Assembly (NCBI GenBank): GCA_031284905.1
Contig: JAITXI010000162.1
Location: 1 to 49,129 of the forward strand
DNA: 49,129 nt
Source: Bacteroidales bacterium
GTDB taxonomy: Bacteria > Bacteroidota > Bacteroidia > Bacteroidales > ML635J-15
Direction of reading: 5' to 3'
Shown here: piece by piece, positions 35,059 to 43,106 of the stretch
How positions within the stretch are numbered: position 1 is the stretch's first letter
How the letters are laid out: every line of letters begins with the position of its first letter
Position numbers and translations under genes: made by a program
Notes under the pieces: model-generated
Databases searched by the model: none
What the model was told of the DNA's origin: nothing
The model's input: only the letters and a program-made list of their open reading frames with translations

Positions 35059-35610
35059 ATGGAAGAAGAAATTTTAGAAATTCAAGAATTGGGAATTGGA
35101 ACACGTGTGAAACATAAAGATTATGGAAATGGTGTTGTAATACAAATAAAATCAATAAGTTACATAATCACTTTTATTGATTATGGAAATCGGGAAATAG
35201 CCAAAACAAATGAAGATTTGGAAGTAATAGATTTATTAGAATCGCCGGAAGATATGATTAGTTTTGATACGGTTGAAATGATTTTGACAAAAATATTGAG
35301 AAAACATTTAGATATTCAAGAAGTTGTTCAAATGTCTGAAAGATGGTCAGGCGGCACGCTTATCCTAAAACCTGCAAATCCGGATTTGAAACCTTATGAA
35401 ATTCCAATTTCAAATTTTTTCAATAAAATAATTTTAATTCGCGATCGCTTGAGAGTTATGGAACAAAAAATTAATTCCAGTAATTTAAGCGATGAAGAAA
35501 AAATTACCCTCCAACAATACATAACTCGTTCTTATGGTAGTCTAACATCTTTTAATGTTTTATTTAAAAATAAAATAGATAATTTTGTCGGTGAAGCAGG
35601 CGGAAAATAA
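35059..35610 (+). CDS. Conserved hypothetical protein with SH3-like N-terminal domain
   Basis: Cytoplasmic protein of 183 aa that I do not recognise by function. Residues 12-55 (GTRVKHKDYGNGVVIQIKSI and the following FIDYGNREIA) look like the small beta-barrel also seen in UvrD C-terminal and CarD-like domains. The rest (about 65-183) is helical and contains ERWSGGTLILKPANPDLKPY, which is probably the family's most conserved segment. Its start is 2 bp after the DUF721 stop, so coupled translation is likely and a link to replication or repair can be suggested only from that context. It has no signal peptide or membrane helix. Confidence 0.7.
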   Translation: MEEEILEIQELGIGTRVKHKDYGNGVVIQIKSISYIITFIDYGNREIAKTNEDLEVIDLLESPEDMISFDTVEMILTKILRKHLDIQEVVQMSERWSGGTLILKPANPDLKPYEIPISNFFNKIILIRDRLRVMEQKINSSNLSDEEKITLQQYITRSYGSLTSFNVLFKNKIDNFVGEAGGK

Positions 35611-35637
35611 TTTTTTCAATAATTAAAAATATTTAAT

Positions 35638-36639
35638 ATGAAAAATGTTTATCTTTTGATAAAATTGAACCGACTTATTAAAAGTGTTTGGATTAAGAAT
35701 TTAGGTATTTATTTTCTTCATATCACAGGAAAAAGATATTATGCCGTGTTTCTTGATCCTATCGTAATGTGTAATCTTCGTTGCAGGATGTGTTATTTTA
35801 GCGATGAGAACTATCGTAAAACTCATCAAAGTCGGAAATTTACAGATGATGAAATTGAAAAAATTGCAAATGTTTTTTTTAAAAGAGCTTTAAAATTGCA
35901 AATTGGTTGTGGAGCAGAACCTTCTCTTTTCCAGAATAATGAAAAAATTATTCGATTGGCAAAAGAAAAAAAAGTACCTTATATTTCCATGACAACTAAT
36001 GCCAATCTTTTGAAAGATGAAGATTGGAAAAGTTTTATTGACTCTGGTCTTGATGAAGTTACTTTGTCGTTACATGGAGTAAAAAAAGAGAATTATGAAT
36101 ATTTCATGACTAACGCCTCCTACGAACTATTTCTTGCTTCATTACAAGCATTAACAAAGTTAAAAAAACAAAATCCGCAATTTAAAATTAGAATAAATTA
36201 TACAGTAAATAAAGATAATTTAGAAGAATTAGCTTATTTTTTTGAAATTTTTAAAAATTATCATTTTGACATTTTGCAGATTCGTCCAATTCAAAAAATT
36301 GGCGATTCGGATTATAATGATTTTTCGTGGAATTCAATTATTGAACAATATGATTCTATAATTGGAAAACTTCGTCAAGAAGCAATTATAAGACAAATTA
36401 CTTTTATAGCTCCTGAAAAAAAAGATTTAACAAAATCAGAAAATGAAAATAGTAGCATTGCTGATTCCACAAATTTTTATGTTTCGTCTAGAAGTTGCTG
36501 GGAAGACGGTTTTGATTTACAAAAAGATACTTATGAATCTTATTCAAAACGAACCCATTTAGGACGAAGACTTTTTAAAAGAATTTTTCAGAAAAGCAAC
36601 AACAAAACAAAAAAGATTCTTAATTATAAAATAAACTAA
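35638..36639 (+). CDS. Radical SAM protein of unknown function
   Basis: Protein of 333 aa with the [4Fe-4S] motif CNLRCRMCYF (about 46-55) and LDPIVMCN just before it. LQIGCGAEPSLFQNNEK corresponds to the GGEP-like motif that contacts SAM, and MTTNANLL and VTLSLHGVKKENYEY follow as in the SPASM/twitch-type group. The C-terminal third has only one further cysteine block (SRSCWEDGFD), so a full SPASM cluster set is absent. Such proteins modify peptides, cofactors or lipids, but nothing here shows the substrate. It lies 27 bp after the hypothetical gene and may be co-transcribed. The N-terminal 20 residues are moderately hydrophobic, without a clear signal peptide. Confidence 0.8.
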   Translation: MKNVYLLIKLNRLIKSVWIKNLGIYFLHITGKRYYAVFLDPIVMCNLRCRMCYFSDENYRKTHQSRKFTDDEIEKIANVFFKRALKLQIGCGAEPSLFQNNEKIIRLAKEKKVPYISMTTNANLLKDEDWKSFIDSGLDEVTLSLHGVKKENYEYFMTNASYELFLASLQALTKLKKQNPQFKIRINYTVNKDNLEELAYFFEIFKNYHFDILQIRPIQKIGDSDYNDFSWNSIIEQYDSIIGKLRQEAIIRQITFIAPEKKDLTKSENENSSIADSTNFYVSSRSCWEDGFDLQKDTYESYSKRTHLGRRLFKRIFQKSNNKTKKILNYKIN

Positions 36640-36785
36640 CAATATTAAACATATTGTTAGTTTATAAAATATTGTATAAAATTACCTCTTTAAGATTTGC
36701 CAAGCAGCGGTAATTTTGTTGTTGCTTTTATAATAATTAACTTTGAAATTTGCAAATCAACATAAATATGCGTAGTAATGAATAT

Positions 36786-36818
36786 TAAAAAGCCCATAAA
36801 AAATTACAGGCTTTTTTG
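36786..36818 (-). terminator. Intrinsic terminator downstream of tRNA-Ser
   Basis: On the minus strand GCCTGTAA and TTATGGGC form an 8-bp stem (with G-U pairs) framed by A and T runs, about 15 bp past the tRNA 3' end. The central AAAAAGCC/GGCTTTTT pairing is symmetric and could also work on the plus strand after the radical SAM gene. Confidence 0.7.
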
Positions 36819-36832
36819 TTTTCAAATAATTG

Positions 36833-36919
36833 CGGAGAGAAAGGGATTCGAACCCCCGGAACTCGTAAGAGTTCAACGGTTTTCGAGACCGCCCCATTCG
36901 ACCACTCTGGCATCTCTCC
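36833..36919 (-). tRNA. tRNA-Ser(CGA)
   Basis: On the minus strand the sequence begins GGAGAGATGCCAGAGTGG and folds into a class II tRNA. It has a 7-bp acceptor (GGAGAGA/TCTCTCC), the anticodon loop CTCGAAA with anticodon CGA, a long variable arm GAACTC-TTAC-GAGTTC, and the T-loop TTCGAAT. The CCA end is not encoded. It reads UCG codons. The gene has a good promoter and terminator of its own. Confidence 0.96.
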
Positions 36920-36930
36920 AAGAAAACTTT

Positions 36931-36963
36931 GCAAATTTACTATAAAATTGGAAATTTCACAAA
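36931..36963 (-). promoter_or_regulatory. Promoter of tRNA-Ser
   Basis: On the minus strand TTTG (CAAA at 36960-36963), 20 nt, and TAAATTTGC (GCAAATTTA at 36931-36939) match the consensus, about 11 bp before the tRNA 5' end. Further upstream (36964-37221) there is no gene. A GGGGAAAA...TTTTCCCC pairing lies at about 37163-37209. Confidence 0.7.
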
Positions 36964-37221
36964 TCTTTTATGTTGAATTTTATATTAAAGCATAAAAAAT
37001 GTATTTTACAAAAAAAGTATTAATTCCTAACTCTGCCTCAATTTACATAACAAGCATTAGATTAAGTTTGGGACAGACATATTTTATGGAGAGAAAGCAA
37101 AAATATTGTGAAGTATAAAAGAGGAAAAAAAAGTTATTTAATCGAAACTTAATTATTTATCGGGGGAAAAATATTTGACTAATTTTTAGCATTATATTAT
37201 ATTTTCCCCTTTTTTAAAACA

Positions 37222-37851
37222 CTATTTTAATCGTCCCGCAAACAAATATCGACTAGTCCAATATTCATATTGAGAATAATCATTTATTATTACACCTTTG
37301 CTTGTGGTGGCGTGAATCATTTTAAAATCAGAACCGGAAACTTCTATAATTAAAGCTACGTGCCCGATGCTGTTATTTTTAATATCACTTCCTTTGAAAA
37401 ACACGAGGTCTCCTCTTTTGATTTGATTTTTTTCAATTTTTTTGCACTGATTTGCTAAATCGACAGCATTTCCTTTCGCATTTACATTATGCTTCTGAAA
37501 AACATAAACTAAAAATCCGCTACAATCAAACCCTTCCGGAGTTACTCCTCCATATTTATACGGGACACCAATAAAAGTCTTTGCATCTTCAATTACTGCC
37601 TTAATAGTTTGTTCAGACATCTCACCTGAAGTTGATGAATTTTGTGTTTGTGAATTATTTGTATTGCTATTATTTTGAGACGAATAATTATCCGTCTTTA
37701 CTTTATTTTTTGCTTTTGTATTAGATTGTTCCCGTTTTGCAACTTTTGCATTATCTTCTACAGTATAATATATTTCTTCAGATATATAAGTGTGTTTTGA
37801 ACACGAAAACAATGTAATTAAAATTATTACAATAAATATTGATTTTTTCAT
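37222..37851 (-). CDS. NlpC/P60-family lipoprotein (peptidoglycan endopeptidase)
   Basis: Predicted lipoprotein of 209 aa. The signal peptide MKKSIFIVIILITLFSC ends at the lipobox cysteine (about residue 17). A low-complexity Ser/Thr/Asn/Gln linker (about 40-75) leads to an NlpC/P60 domain (about 85-209). Its catalytic triad is visible as Cys in EGFDCSGFLVYVF, His in IGHVALIIEV and His in MIHATTSKG. Such enzymes cut the gamma-D-Glu to diamino acid bond in peptide stems during growth and separation. It ends 5 bp from the YfcC-family gene upstream on the same strand, so they probably share a transcript. Confidence 0.92.
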   Translation of the reverse strand: MKKSIFIVIILITLFSCSKHTYISEEIYYTVEDNAKVAKREQSNTKAKNKVKTDNYSSQNNSNTNNSQTQNSSTSGEMSEQTIKAVIEDAKTFIGVPYKYGGVTPEGFDCSGFLVYVFQKHNVNAKGNAVDLANQCKKIEKNQIKRGDLVFFKGSDIKNNSIGHVALIIEVSGSDFKMIHATTSKGVIINDYSQYEYWTSRYLFAGRLK

Positions 37852-37856
37852 ATCTT

Positions 37857-39458
37857 TTAAAAACCGTTTATATTAAAAAAAATTGTTGGTATCAATAATA
37901 AAAAGCCTAAAATTATCAGTATTAAAACTATTTTCCAAATAAATTTAAACCAAATATTATAAGGAATTTTTGCTATTCCCAAGCAACCTATTAAAACGCC
38001 GGAAGCTGGAGTAATCATATTTGTGAAGCCATCTCCAAATTGGAAAGCAAGTACTGCTGATTGTCTCGAAATATTGATTAAATCAGCAAATGGAGCCATT
38101 ATTGGCATTGTCAAGGCTGCTTTTGCCGACCCTGACGGTATAATAATATTCAATCCTGTTTGAATTAAATACATTATTCCTAAGGAAGTAATTTTTGAAA
38201 CATCGCTCATTGTTGAAGATAATCCATACATTATTGTATCAATAATTTTTCCTTTTTCCAATATTACGATTATTCCGCCTGCTAATCCGACAATAAATGC
38301 TGCCGAAAAAATATCTTTTGCTCCTTCAATAAATTGTTTTGTAATTTCATTTGCTCCTTGATTAATAGCTATTCCGGCTGCAATTCCCATTCCAAAAAAT
38401 AAAGCTCCAATTTCAAATACATACCAATCGTAGCCAATAACTCCTATCAACAGAAAAGCTACTGTAAATCCTAATAATGTCAAAATATAAAAATGCACTG
38501 ATTTTCTTAACATAAAAAAAGATATTGTGATAAAAGCTATTGTAGCTATTGGTAAAGCATAACAAATAAATCCCGAATTACCGATTTTTAAAGTAGATAT
38601 TGGAAATTTTATTGAAAACAAAATTAGCACAATAGATACTAAAATAAAGCTAATCCACGATTTTTTACTTGTATAATATACAATTTTTTCATTATTTGAA
38701 GTTGCAAGCCTGTTTCTCCAATATGAATCAATATTATAGGTTAAACTTATTTCAGGATTCTTTTTAATTTTTCTTGCATATAAGAGAATAAAAGTAAAAC
38801 TTATTAAATTTATTATAGCCCAACAAATTAATCGATATTCCCAACCGCTAAAAATTGGTAAATTTGATAAACCTTGGGCAATTCCGATTGTAAATGGATT
38901 GAAAATTGCAGATGCAAAACCAATATGAGTTGCTACATAAACCAAACAAAGTCCAATAATAGAATCGTAGCCCATAGAAATTGCTAACGGAACAAAAATT
39001 ATTACAAAAGCAATTGTTTCTTCGCTTAATCCGAAAATTGCTCCGAATAAACTAAAAATTATCATTATTAATATCATTACGATATTATTTACTCCAATTT
39101 TTTTTAACAATTTTCGATTTTCAGCTCTTTTAATAATATTTAGAAGTGTAATTATTCCAACATCAAGTGCTTTTGTTGTGTTTAATATCCAAAAAGCTCC
39201 GCCAATAAAAAGAATAAAGACAATAATATTTGCTTGTCGAACAAAACCGTTAAATATAGAAGTGAATATTTGCCAAGTTTGAGGTGATTTTTCTACATAA
39301 TGAAAAGAATTTGGAACAATAACAGTTTTTGAATTTCCTTCTGTAGTTTTTACTTCTTGTCTGGTAAATTCTCCGGACGGGATTATCCACGTAAGTATTG
39401 CAGCAAAAACAATTATTGCAAAAACTATAACGTAAGTATGCGGAATTTTCTTTAACAT
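37857..39458 (-). CDS. YfcC/DcuC-family membrane carrier
   Basis: Integral membrane protein of 533 aa with about 12 helices, DcuC-type (PF03606-like). MLKKIPHTYVIVFAIIVFAA with PSGEF soon after is the family opening. LSEETIAFVIIFVPLAISMG and NIIIPSGSAKAALTMPIMAP are the conserved pseudo-repeats, and the second ends in FQFGDGFTNMITPASG. These proteins are often annotated as C4-dicarboxylate or basic-amino-acid carriers in anaerobes, but substrate assignment within YfcC is weak. It is the first gene of a two-gene unit with the NlpC lipoprotein, with a TACATTTG promoter element on the minus strand. Confidence 0.88.
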   Translation of the reverse strand: MLKKIPHTYVIVFAIIVFAAILTWIIPSGEFTRQEVKTTEGNSKTVIVPNSFHYVEKSPQTWQIFTSIFNGFVRQANIIVFILFIGGAFWILNTTKALDVGIITLLNIIKRAENRKLLKKIGVNNIVMILIMIIFSLFGAIFGLSEETIAFVIIFVPLAISMGYDSIIGLCLVYVATHIGFASAIFNPFTIGIAQGLSNLPIFSGWEYRLICWAIINLISFTFILLYARKIKKNPEISLTYNIDSYWRNRLATSNNEKIVYYTSKKSWISFILVSIVLILFSIKFPISTLKIGNSGFICYALPIATIAFITISFFMLRKSVHFYILTLLGFTVAFLLIGVIGYDWYVFEIGALFFGMGIAAGIAINQGANEITKQFIEGAKDIFSAAFIVGLAGGIIVILEKGKIIDTIMYGLSSTMSDVSKITSLGIMYLIQTGLNIIIPSGSAKAALTMPIMAPFADLINISRQSAVLAFQFGDGFTNMITPASGVLIGCLGIAKIPYNIWFKFIWKIVLILIILGFLLLIPTIFFNINGF

Positions 39459-39468
39459 TAATTTTTTA

Positions 39469-39476
39469 CAAATGTA
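39469..39476 (-). promoter_or_regulatory. -7 promoter element of the YfcC-family gene
   Basis: On the minus strand TACATTTG (CAAATGTA on plus) matches the consensus and ends about 10 bp before the ATG at 39458. Confidence 0.5.
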
Positions 39477-39758
39477 ATAAAAATTTTAATTAAAAAAAAG
39501 ACTGTTAAAAATGAGTAAAGAAAAATATTCTTATATATTATTTTTAAAGTACAAGACAAAAATTTAAAAATATTTATATTTGACCTATAATCAGAGCTTA
39601 ATAACGATTTTTTAATAAAATACAAACCATATCTGTGAAACTTTTAGTCATTTTGTCATCGTTTTTAATTATGATTGTACCGATATAAATTCATAATATC
39701 CAAATTAATCATAATTCATCCTTTTTTTTTACTATTTTTTTTACTATTTTTGTATAAC

Positions 39759-40787
39759 TTGAATTTAATAGATAACATATTACAATACAATAGCTTGTCG
39801 ATTATCGGTACTGAAAAAAATACCGGTAAAACCGAATGTTTGAATTTTATTTTAAATAAATTACAAAATTGTCAGAAAAAGATAGCTGTAACGTCTATAG
39901 GAGTTGATGGTGAAAAAATTGATATTATAAAACAAACTCATAAGCCGGAAATTTTTCTCATAGAAAATACTGTTTTTGTTACAAGCGAGAAACATTTCAG
40001 AGAAAAAAAAATTAATGCCGAAATTCTTGATATTTCCGAACAAAATACTTCTTTAGGACGTTTGGTAACTGCAATTTCAAAATCAAAAGGAAAAGTAATA
40101 CTTTCAGGTCCGACAACAACTAAATGGGTGAAAGAAACAATTTCAAATATGAAATTGTACAATGTTGATTTAACAATTATTGACGGAGCACTTTCTCGAA
40201 AATCTTTTGCCTCGCCAACAATTACAGATGCCTTTATTTTGAATACCGGAGCTGCTTTATCTGTAAATATTCCTAATCTTATTAAATCTACAAAATTTCT
40301 TTTAAATTTAATAAATATTGAACAAGTAAATTCAACTATTTTTCAAAAATTAACAGAACTTAATGAAACAAAAAACGGAATTTGGACTGTTGATAATCTA
40401 TTAAATATTAACGATTTAGAAATACAATCTGCTTTATTGATAGATAAATTTAAAGAAAAATTTTCAAATAGTTATAATTACTTGTATATCAATGGAATAA
40501 TAACAGATAAACTATTAAATTTTTTAAGGATTCAAAAAGATATAGGAGATAAAATTTTAATTGTAAATGATTTTACTAAAATTTTTGTAGAATCTGATAA
40601 TTATTATTCTTTTATCAATAGAGGTGGAAAAATTAATGTTTTATATAAACCAAATTTAATAGCAGTATGTGTAAATCCGATTTCTCCGGATGGATATAAA
40701 CTAAATTCTAAAGAATTAACCGAAAGAATGAGCCAAGAATTAAATATAAAAATTTACGATATAAAAAAATCAGAAAATGAAATATAA
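39759..40787 (+). CDS. P-loop protein resembling lysine 5,6-aminomutase reactivase subunit KamB
   Basis: Cytoplasmic P-loop protein of about 342 aa. A Walker A variant lies in LSIIGTEKNTGKTECLNF. TSIGVDGEKIDIIKQT, ILSGPTTTKWVKETI and VDLTIIDGALSRKSFASP follow, and the C-terminus has VCVNPISPDGYKLNSKELTE. This pattern recalls the KamB-like proteins clustered with lysine fermentation genes, proposed to reactivate cobalamin-dependent aminomutase. No kamDE or kamC lies nearby. The ORF-track TTG at 39675 would add a hydrophobic leader that overlaps a TATTTTTG promoter element at 39745-39752. I favour TTG at 39759, with TTG at 39795 as an alternative. It overlaps the PatB-like gene by 11 bp. The family label is tentative. 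Confidence 0.6.
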   Translation: MNLIDNILQYNSLSIIGTEKNTGKTECLNFILNKLQNCQKKIAVTSIGVDGEKIDIIKQTHKPEIFLIENTVFVTSEKHFREKKINAEILDISEQNTSLGRLVTAISKSKGKVILSGPTTTKWVKETISNMKLYNVDLTIIDGALSRKSFASPTITDAFILNTGAALSVNIPNLIKSTKFLLNLINIEQVNSTIFQKLTELNETKNGIWTVDNLLNINDLEIQSALLIDKFKEKFSNSYNYLYINGIITDKLLNFLRIQKDIGDKILIVNDFTKIFVESDNYYSFINRGGKINVLYKPNLIAVCVNPISPDGYKLNSKELTERMSQELNIKIYDIKKSENEI

Positions 40788-41949
40788 TTTTGATGAAATA
40801 ATTGATAGAGAAAATTCGAATTGTGTAAAATATGATTTAAGAGAAGAAGTTTTTCATAATAAAGATATTATTCCAATGTGGGTTGCCGATATGGATTTTA
40901 AAACTCCTGATTTTATTCTTCAATCTATTCAAAAGCATTGCGAACACCAATGTTTTGGATATTCTATTATTCCAAAAGATTTTTATTCCTCAATCATTTA
41001 TTGGCAGGAAAAAATCCATAATTGGAGAATTGAACCTGAATGGCTTGGTTATGTTCAAGGAATTGTGCCTTCGTTGTCATTTGCAGTTCAAATATTTTCA
41101 AATCCTGACGATGAAATTATCATACAAACTCCTGTATATCATCAATTTATATATGCAGTAGAAAAAAATAATCGTAAATTAATAATTAATCAATTAAAAG
41201 AAATTGATGGAAAATTTGAAATGTATTTTGAATATTTACAACAAAAAATTACTCCAAAAACCAAAATATTTTTATTGTGTAATCCGCATAATCCCGGTGG
41301 GAGAGTATGGTCTGAAAATACTTTAAAAAAATTAGCAGAAATTTGTTATAAAAATAATATTCTTGTCGTTTCTGATGAAATTCATGCAGATATGACTTTT
41401 TCGCAATTCAAGCATATTCCATTTGCAAGTGTTTCGGAACTAGCAAAAAACAATTCAATTACATTGACTGCACCTACAAAAACTTTTAATATGCCTGCAT
41501 TTCAAACAGCTGAATTTATTATTCCAAATCAGGAAATTAGAAATAAATTTATAGCTTTTTTAGATAAAAATGAAATCATGCACGGAAATATTTTAGGACA
41601 AATAGCTTCTATTTCAGCATATTCCTTCGGAAACGACTATCGACTACAAATGCTTAATTATTTGCAAAATAATATTAATTTTGCCGTAGATTATTTTAAA
41701 AGAAATATTCCTCAAATTCTTCCTATGCTTCCTGAAGCATCATTTTTAATTTGGTTGAATTGCGAAAAATTAAATATTTCACCTGAAAATTTATGTAATT
41801 TCATGGTTGAAAAAGCAAATGTAGGTTTAAATGACGGCAGAATGTTTGGAAAAGGAGGAGAAAACCATCTTCGTATGAATATTGCTTGTCCTAAAAGTAT
41901 GTTAATCAGAGCATTGGACAATATAAGATTTGCAGTTGAAAAACTTTGA
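40777..41949 (+). CDS. PatB/MalY-type PLP-dependent aminotransferase or C-S lyase
   Basis: Fold-type I PLP enzyme of 390 aa, subclass MalY/PatB, which usually cleaves cystathionine or other beta-thioethers and may also transaminate. The opening FDEIIDRENSNCVKYD and IPMWVADMDFKTPDFI is diagnostic. CNPHNPGGRVW holds the conserved asparagine. ILVVSDEIHADMTF has the PLP-contacting aspartate. TLTAPTKTFNMPAF contains the Schiff-base lysine, and LRMNIACPKSML the carboxylate-binding arginine. The start overlaps the KamB-like gene by 11 bp (different frame), so they are translated from one message. Known PatB roles are in methionine and sulfur amino acid metabolism. A role in amino acid fermentation with the KamB-like protein is only an inference. 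Confidence 0.9.
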   Translation: MKYNFDEIIDRENSNCVKYDLREEVFHNKDIIPMWVADMDFKTPDFILQSIQKHCEHQCFGYSIIPKDFYSSIIYWQEKIHNWRIEPEWLGYVQGIVPSLSFAVQIFSNPDDEIIIQTPVYHQFIYAVEKNNRKLIINQLKEIDGKFEMYFEYLQQKITPKTKIFLLCNPHNPGGRVWSENTLKKLAEICYKNNILVVSDEIHADMTFSQFKHIPFASVSELAKNNSITLTAPTKTFNMPAFQTAEFIIPNQEIRNKFIAFLDKNEIMHGNILGQIASISAYSFGNDYRLQMLNYLQNNINFAVDYFKRNIPQILPMLPEASFLIWLNCEKLNISPENLCNFMVEKANVGLNDGRMFGKGGENHLRMNIACPKSMLIRALDNIRFAVEKL

Positions 41950-42255
41950 CAATTTGTAAATAAATCAGTACGTAATTTTTTCAAATACATACCATAGACT
42001 TCTATTATGATTTATATTTATTATGCAATTCTAAAATAATTACCGACCATGAAATTTTTATTAAATAAACGTATATTAAATCATATTTAAATTTTAATAA
42101 TTTTAGATGAATTAACTAAAGCTATATTAGTTTTTAAAGGAAAAAACAAATATATTGGTTTAGCACTTAGATAAAAAAAATATATATAAAACTTTTTATT
42201 GTTAATAAAAAATGTTAACTTTGTAAAAAAAGTAACCAAGAAAATTTAATATATT
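41950..42255. other. Intergenic stretch with a short decayed coding trace
   Basis: Very AT-rich. A frame near 42100-42173 reads ILDELTKAILVFKGKNKYIG and ends in a stop, without an upstream start. It may be the tail of a lost gene, but I cannot name it. The promoter of the next gene is at the right end. Nothing else is supported. Confidence 0.3.
42216..42223 (+). promoter_or_regulatory. -7 promoter element of the coiled-coil protein gene
   Basis: TAACTTTG matches the consensus, 33 bp before the ATG at 42256. A TTG lies 14 nt further upstream, too close for a standard -33. Confidence 0.5.
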
Positions 42256-42966
42256 ATGAAAAAAATCAGTTCGTTTTTAGTATTAATATTCATTTTAGTA
42301 ACTTCATTTGCACAAAAAGTAGAAGTAAAAGAACAATTTCACGCATTTGGAAAAGATAATAATCATAATGCTTTAGTAACAAATGTGTATTTCAATGACC
42401 AAAAAACTGTTGAAAAAGAATTAGAAACTTTTCTGAAAACTTATAAAGGAAAAATTTCAAACAAAAAAGGATTATTTACTACTGATAAATCTGTAGTACC
42501 TTCACTATCAACAAGTACCGTTAACATTTATGCTACTGTAAATGATACAAAAGGAAATAATAAAGAAATTGAAGTAGCTTTTGCTTTTGATTTAGGTTTA
42601 GGATATGTTTCTTCAGCAGATTATCCCTCTCAATATGAAAGTGCTAAAACAATGGTTCTAAATTGGGCAAATTCTTTAACCGAAAAAACTTTTATTCAAT
42701 TAGTTAAAGATAATGAAAAAGAAATTGAGAAATTTCAAAAAAAATTAGACGGTTTCACTAGTAATAAAACTTCTTTAGAAAAAGAAAATTCTGATTTGAA
42801 TGCTAAAATTACCGATTATAACAATAAAATTAATGATTGTAAATCAAAAATTTCAACAAACGAATCAAAAATGACTAATTTAGAGCAACAAATTCAAGAC
42901 CAATCAGCAGCAGTAAAACAACAAAGAGAAGCTCTTGAAGCTATTAAAACAAATTATGGAAAATAA
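42256..42966 (+). CDS. Secreted hypothetical protein with C-terminal coiled coil
   Basis: Predicted exported protein of 236 aa that I do not recognise. The signal peptide MKKISSFLVLIFILVTSFAQ is cleaved around residue 20. A compact domain (about 21-145) contains HAFGKDNNHNALVTNVYFND and EVAFAFDLGLGYVSSADYPS. The remainder (about 150-236) is a heptad-rich coiled coil built from Lys, Glu, Asn and Gln (for example KLDGFTSNKTSLEKENSDLN). There is no lipobox and no T9SS sorting domain, so it is likely periplasmic. It stands alone between a promoter and a terminator. Confidence 0.72.
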   Translation: MKKISSFLVLIFILVTSFAQKVEVKEQFHAFGKDNNHNALVTNVYFNDQKTVEKELETFLKTYKGKISNKKGLFTTDKSVVPSLSTSTVNIYATVNDTKGNNKEIEVAFAFDLGLGYVSSADYPSQYESAKTMVLNWANSLTEKTFIQLVKDNEKEIEKFQKKLDGFTSNKTSLEKENSDLNAKITDYNNKINDCKSKISTNESKMTNLEQQIQDQSAAVKQQREALEAIKTNYGK

Positions 42967-42985
42967 TTTTTTTTATTAAAATAAT

Positions 42986-43014
42986 TAAGGTAATCTTTTT
43001 GGTTACCTTTTTTT
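42986..43014 (+). terminator. Intrinsic terminator of the coiled-coil protein gene
   Basis: A stem AAGGTAA / TTACCTT (42987-42993 and 43003-43009) with a 9-nt loop is followed by T6, 20 bp after the stop. Confidence 0.85.
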
Positions 43015-43084
43015 ATTTCTTTTCTCAAAAAAGACGTATAATTGTGCGTCTATACTTTTATAAAAAAAATAAAAAAATTTGTTT

Positions 43085-43092
43085 TATATTTG
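43085..43092 (+). promoter_or_regulatory. -7 promoter element of the GldB-like gene
   Basis: TATATTTG matches the consensus and ends 15 bp before the ATG at 43107. Confidence 0.55.
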
Positions 43093-43106
43093 TAAAAAAA
43101 TAAAAA

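Noticed and set aside
37150-37215. GGGGAAAA...TTTTCCCC pairing as a terminator of the NlpC gene
   Set aside because: The stem is interrupted, the loop is about 30 nt and no T-run follows on the minus strand, so I could not support it as a terminator.
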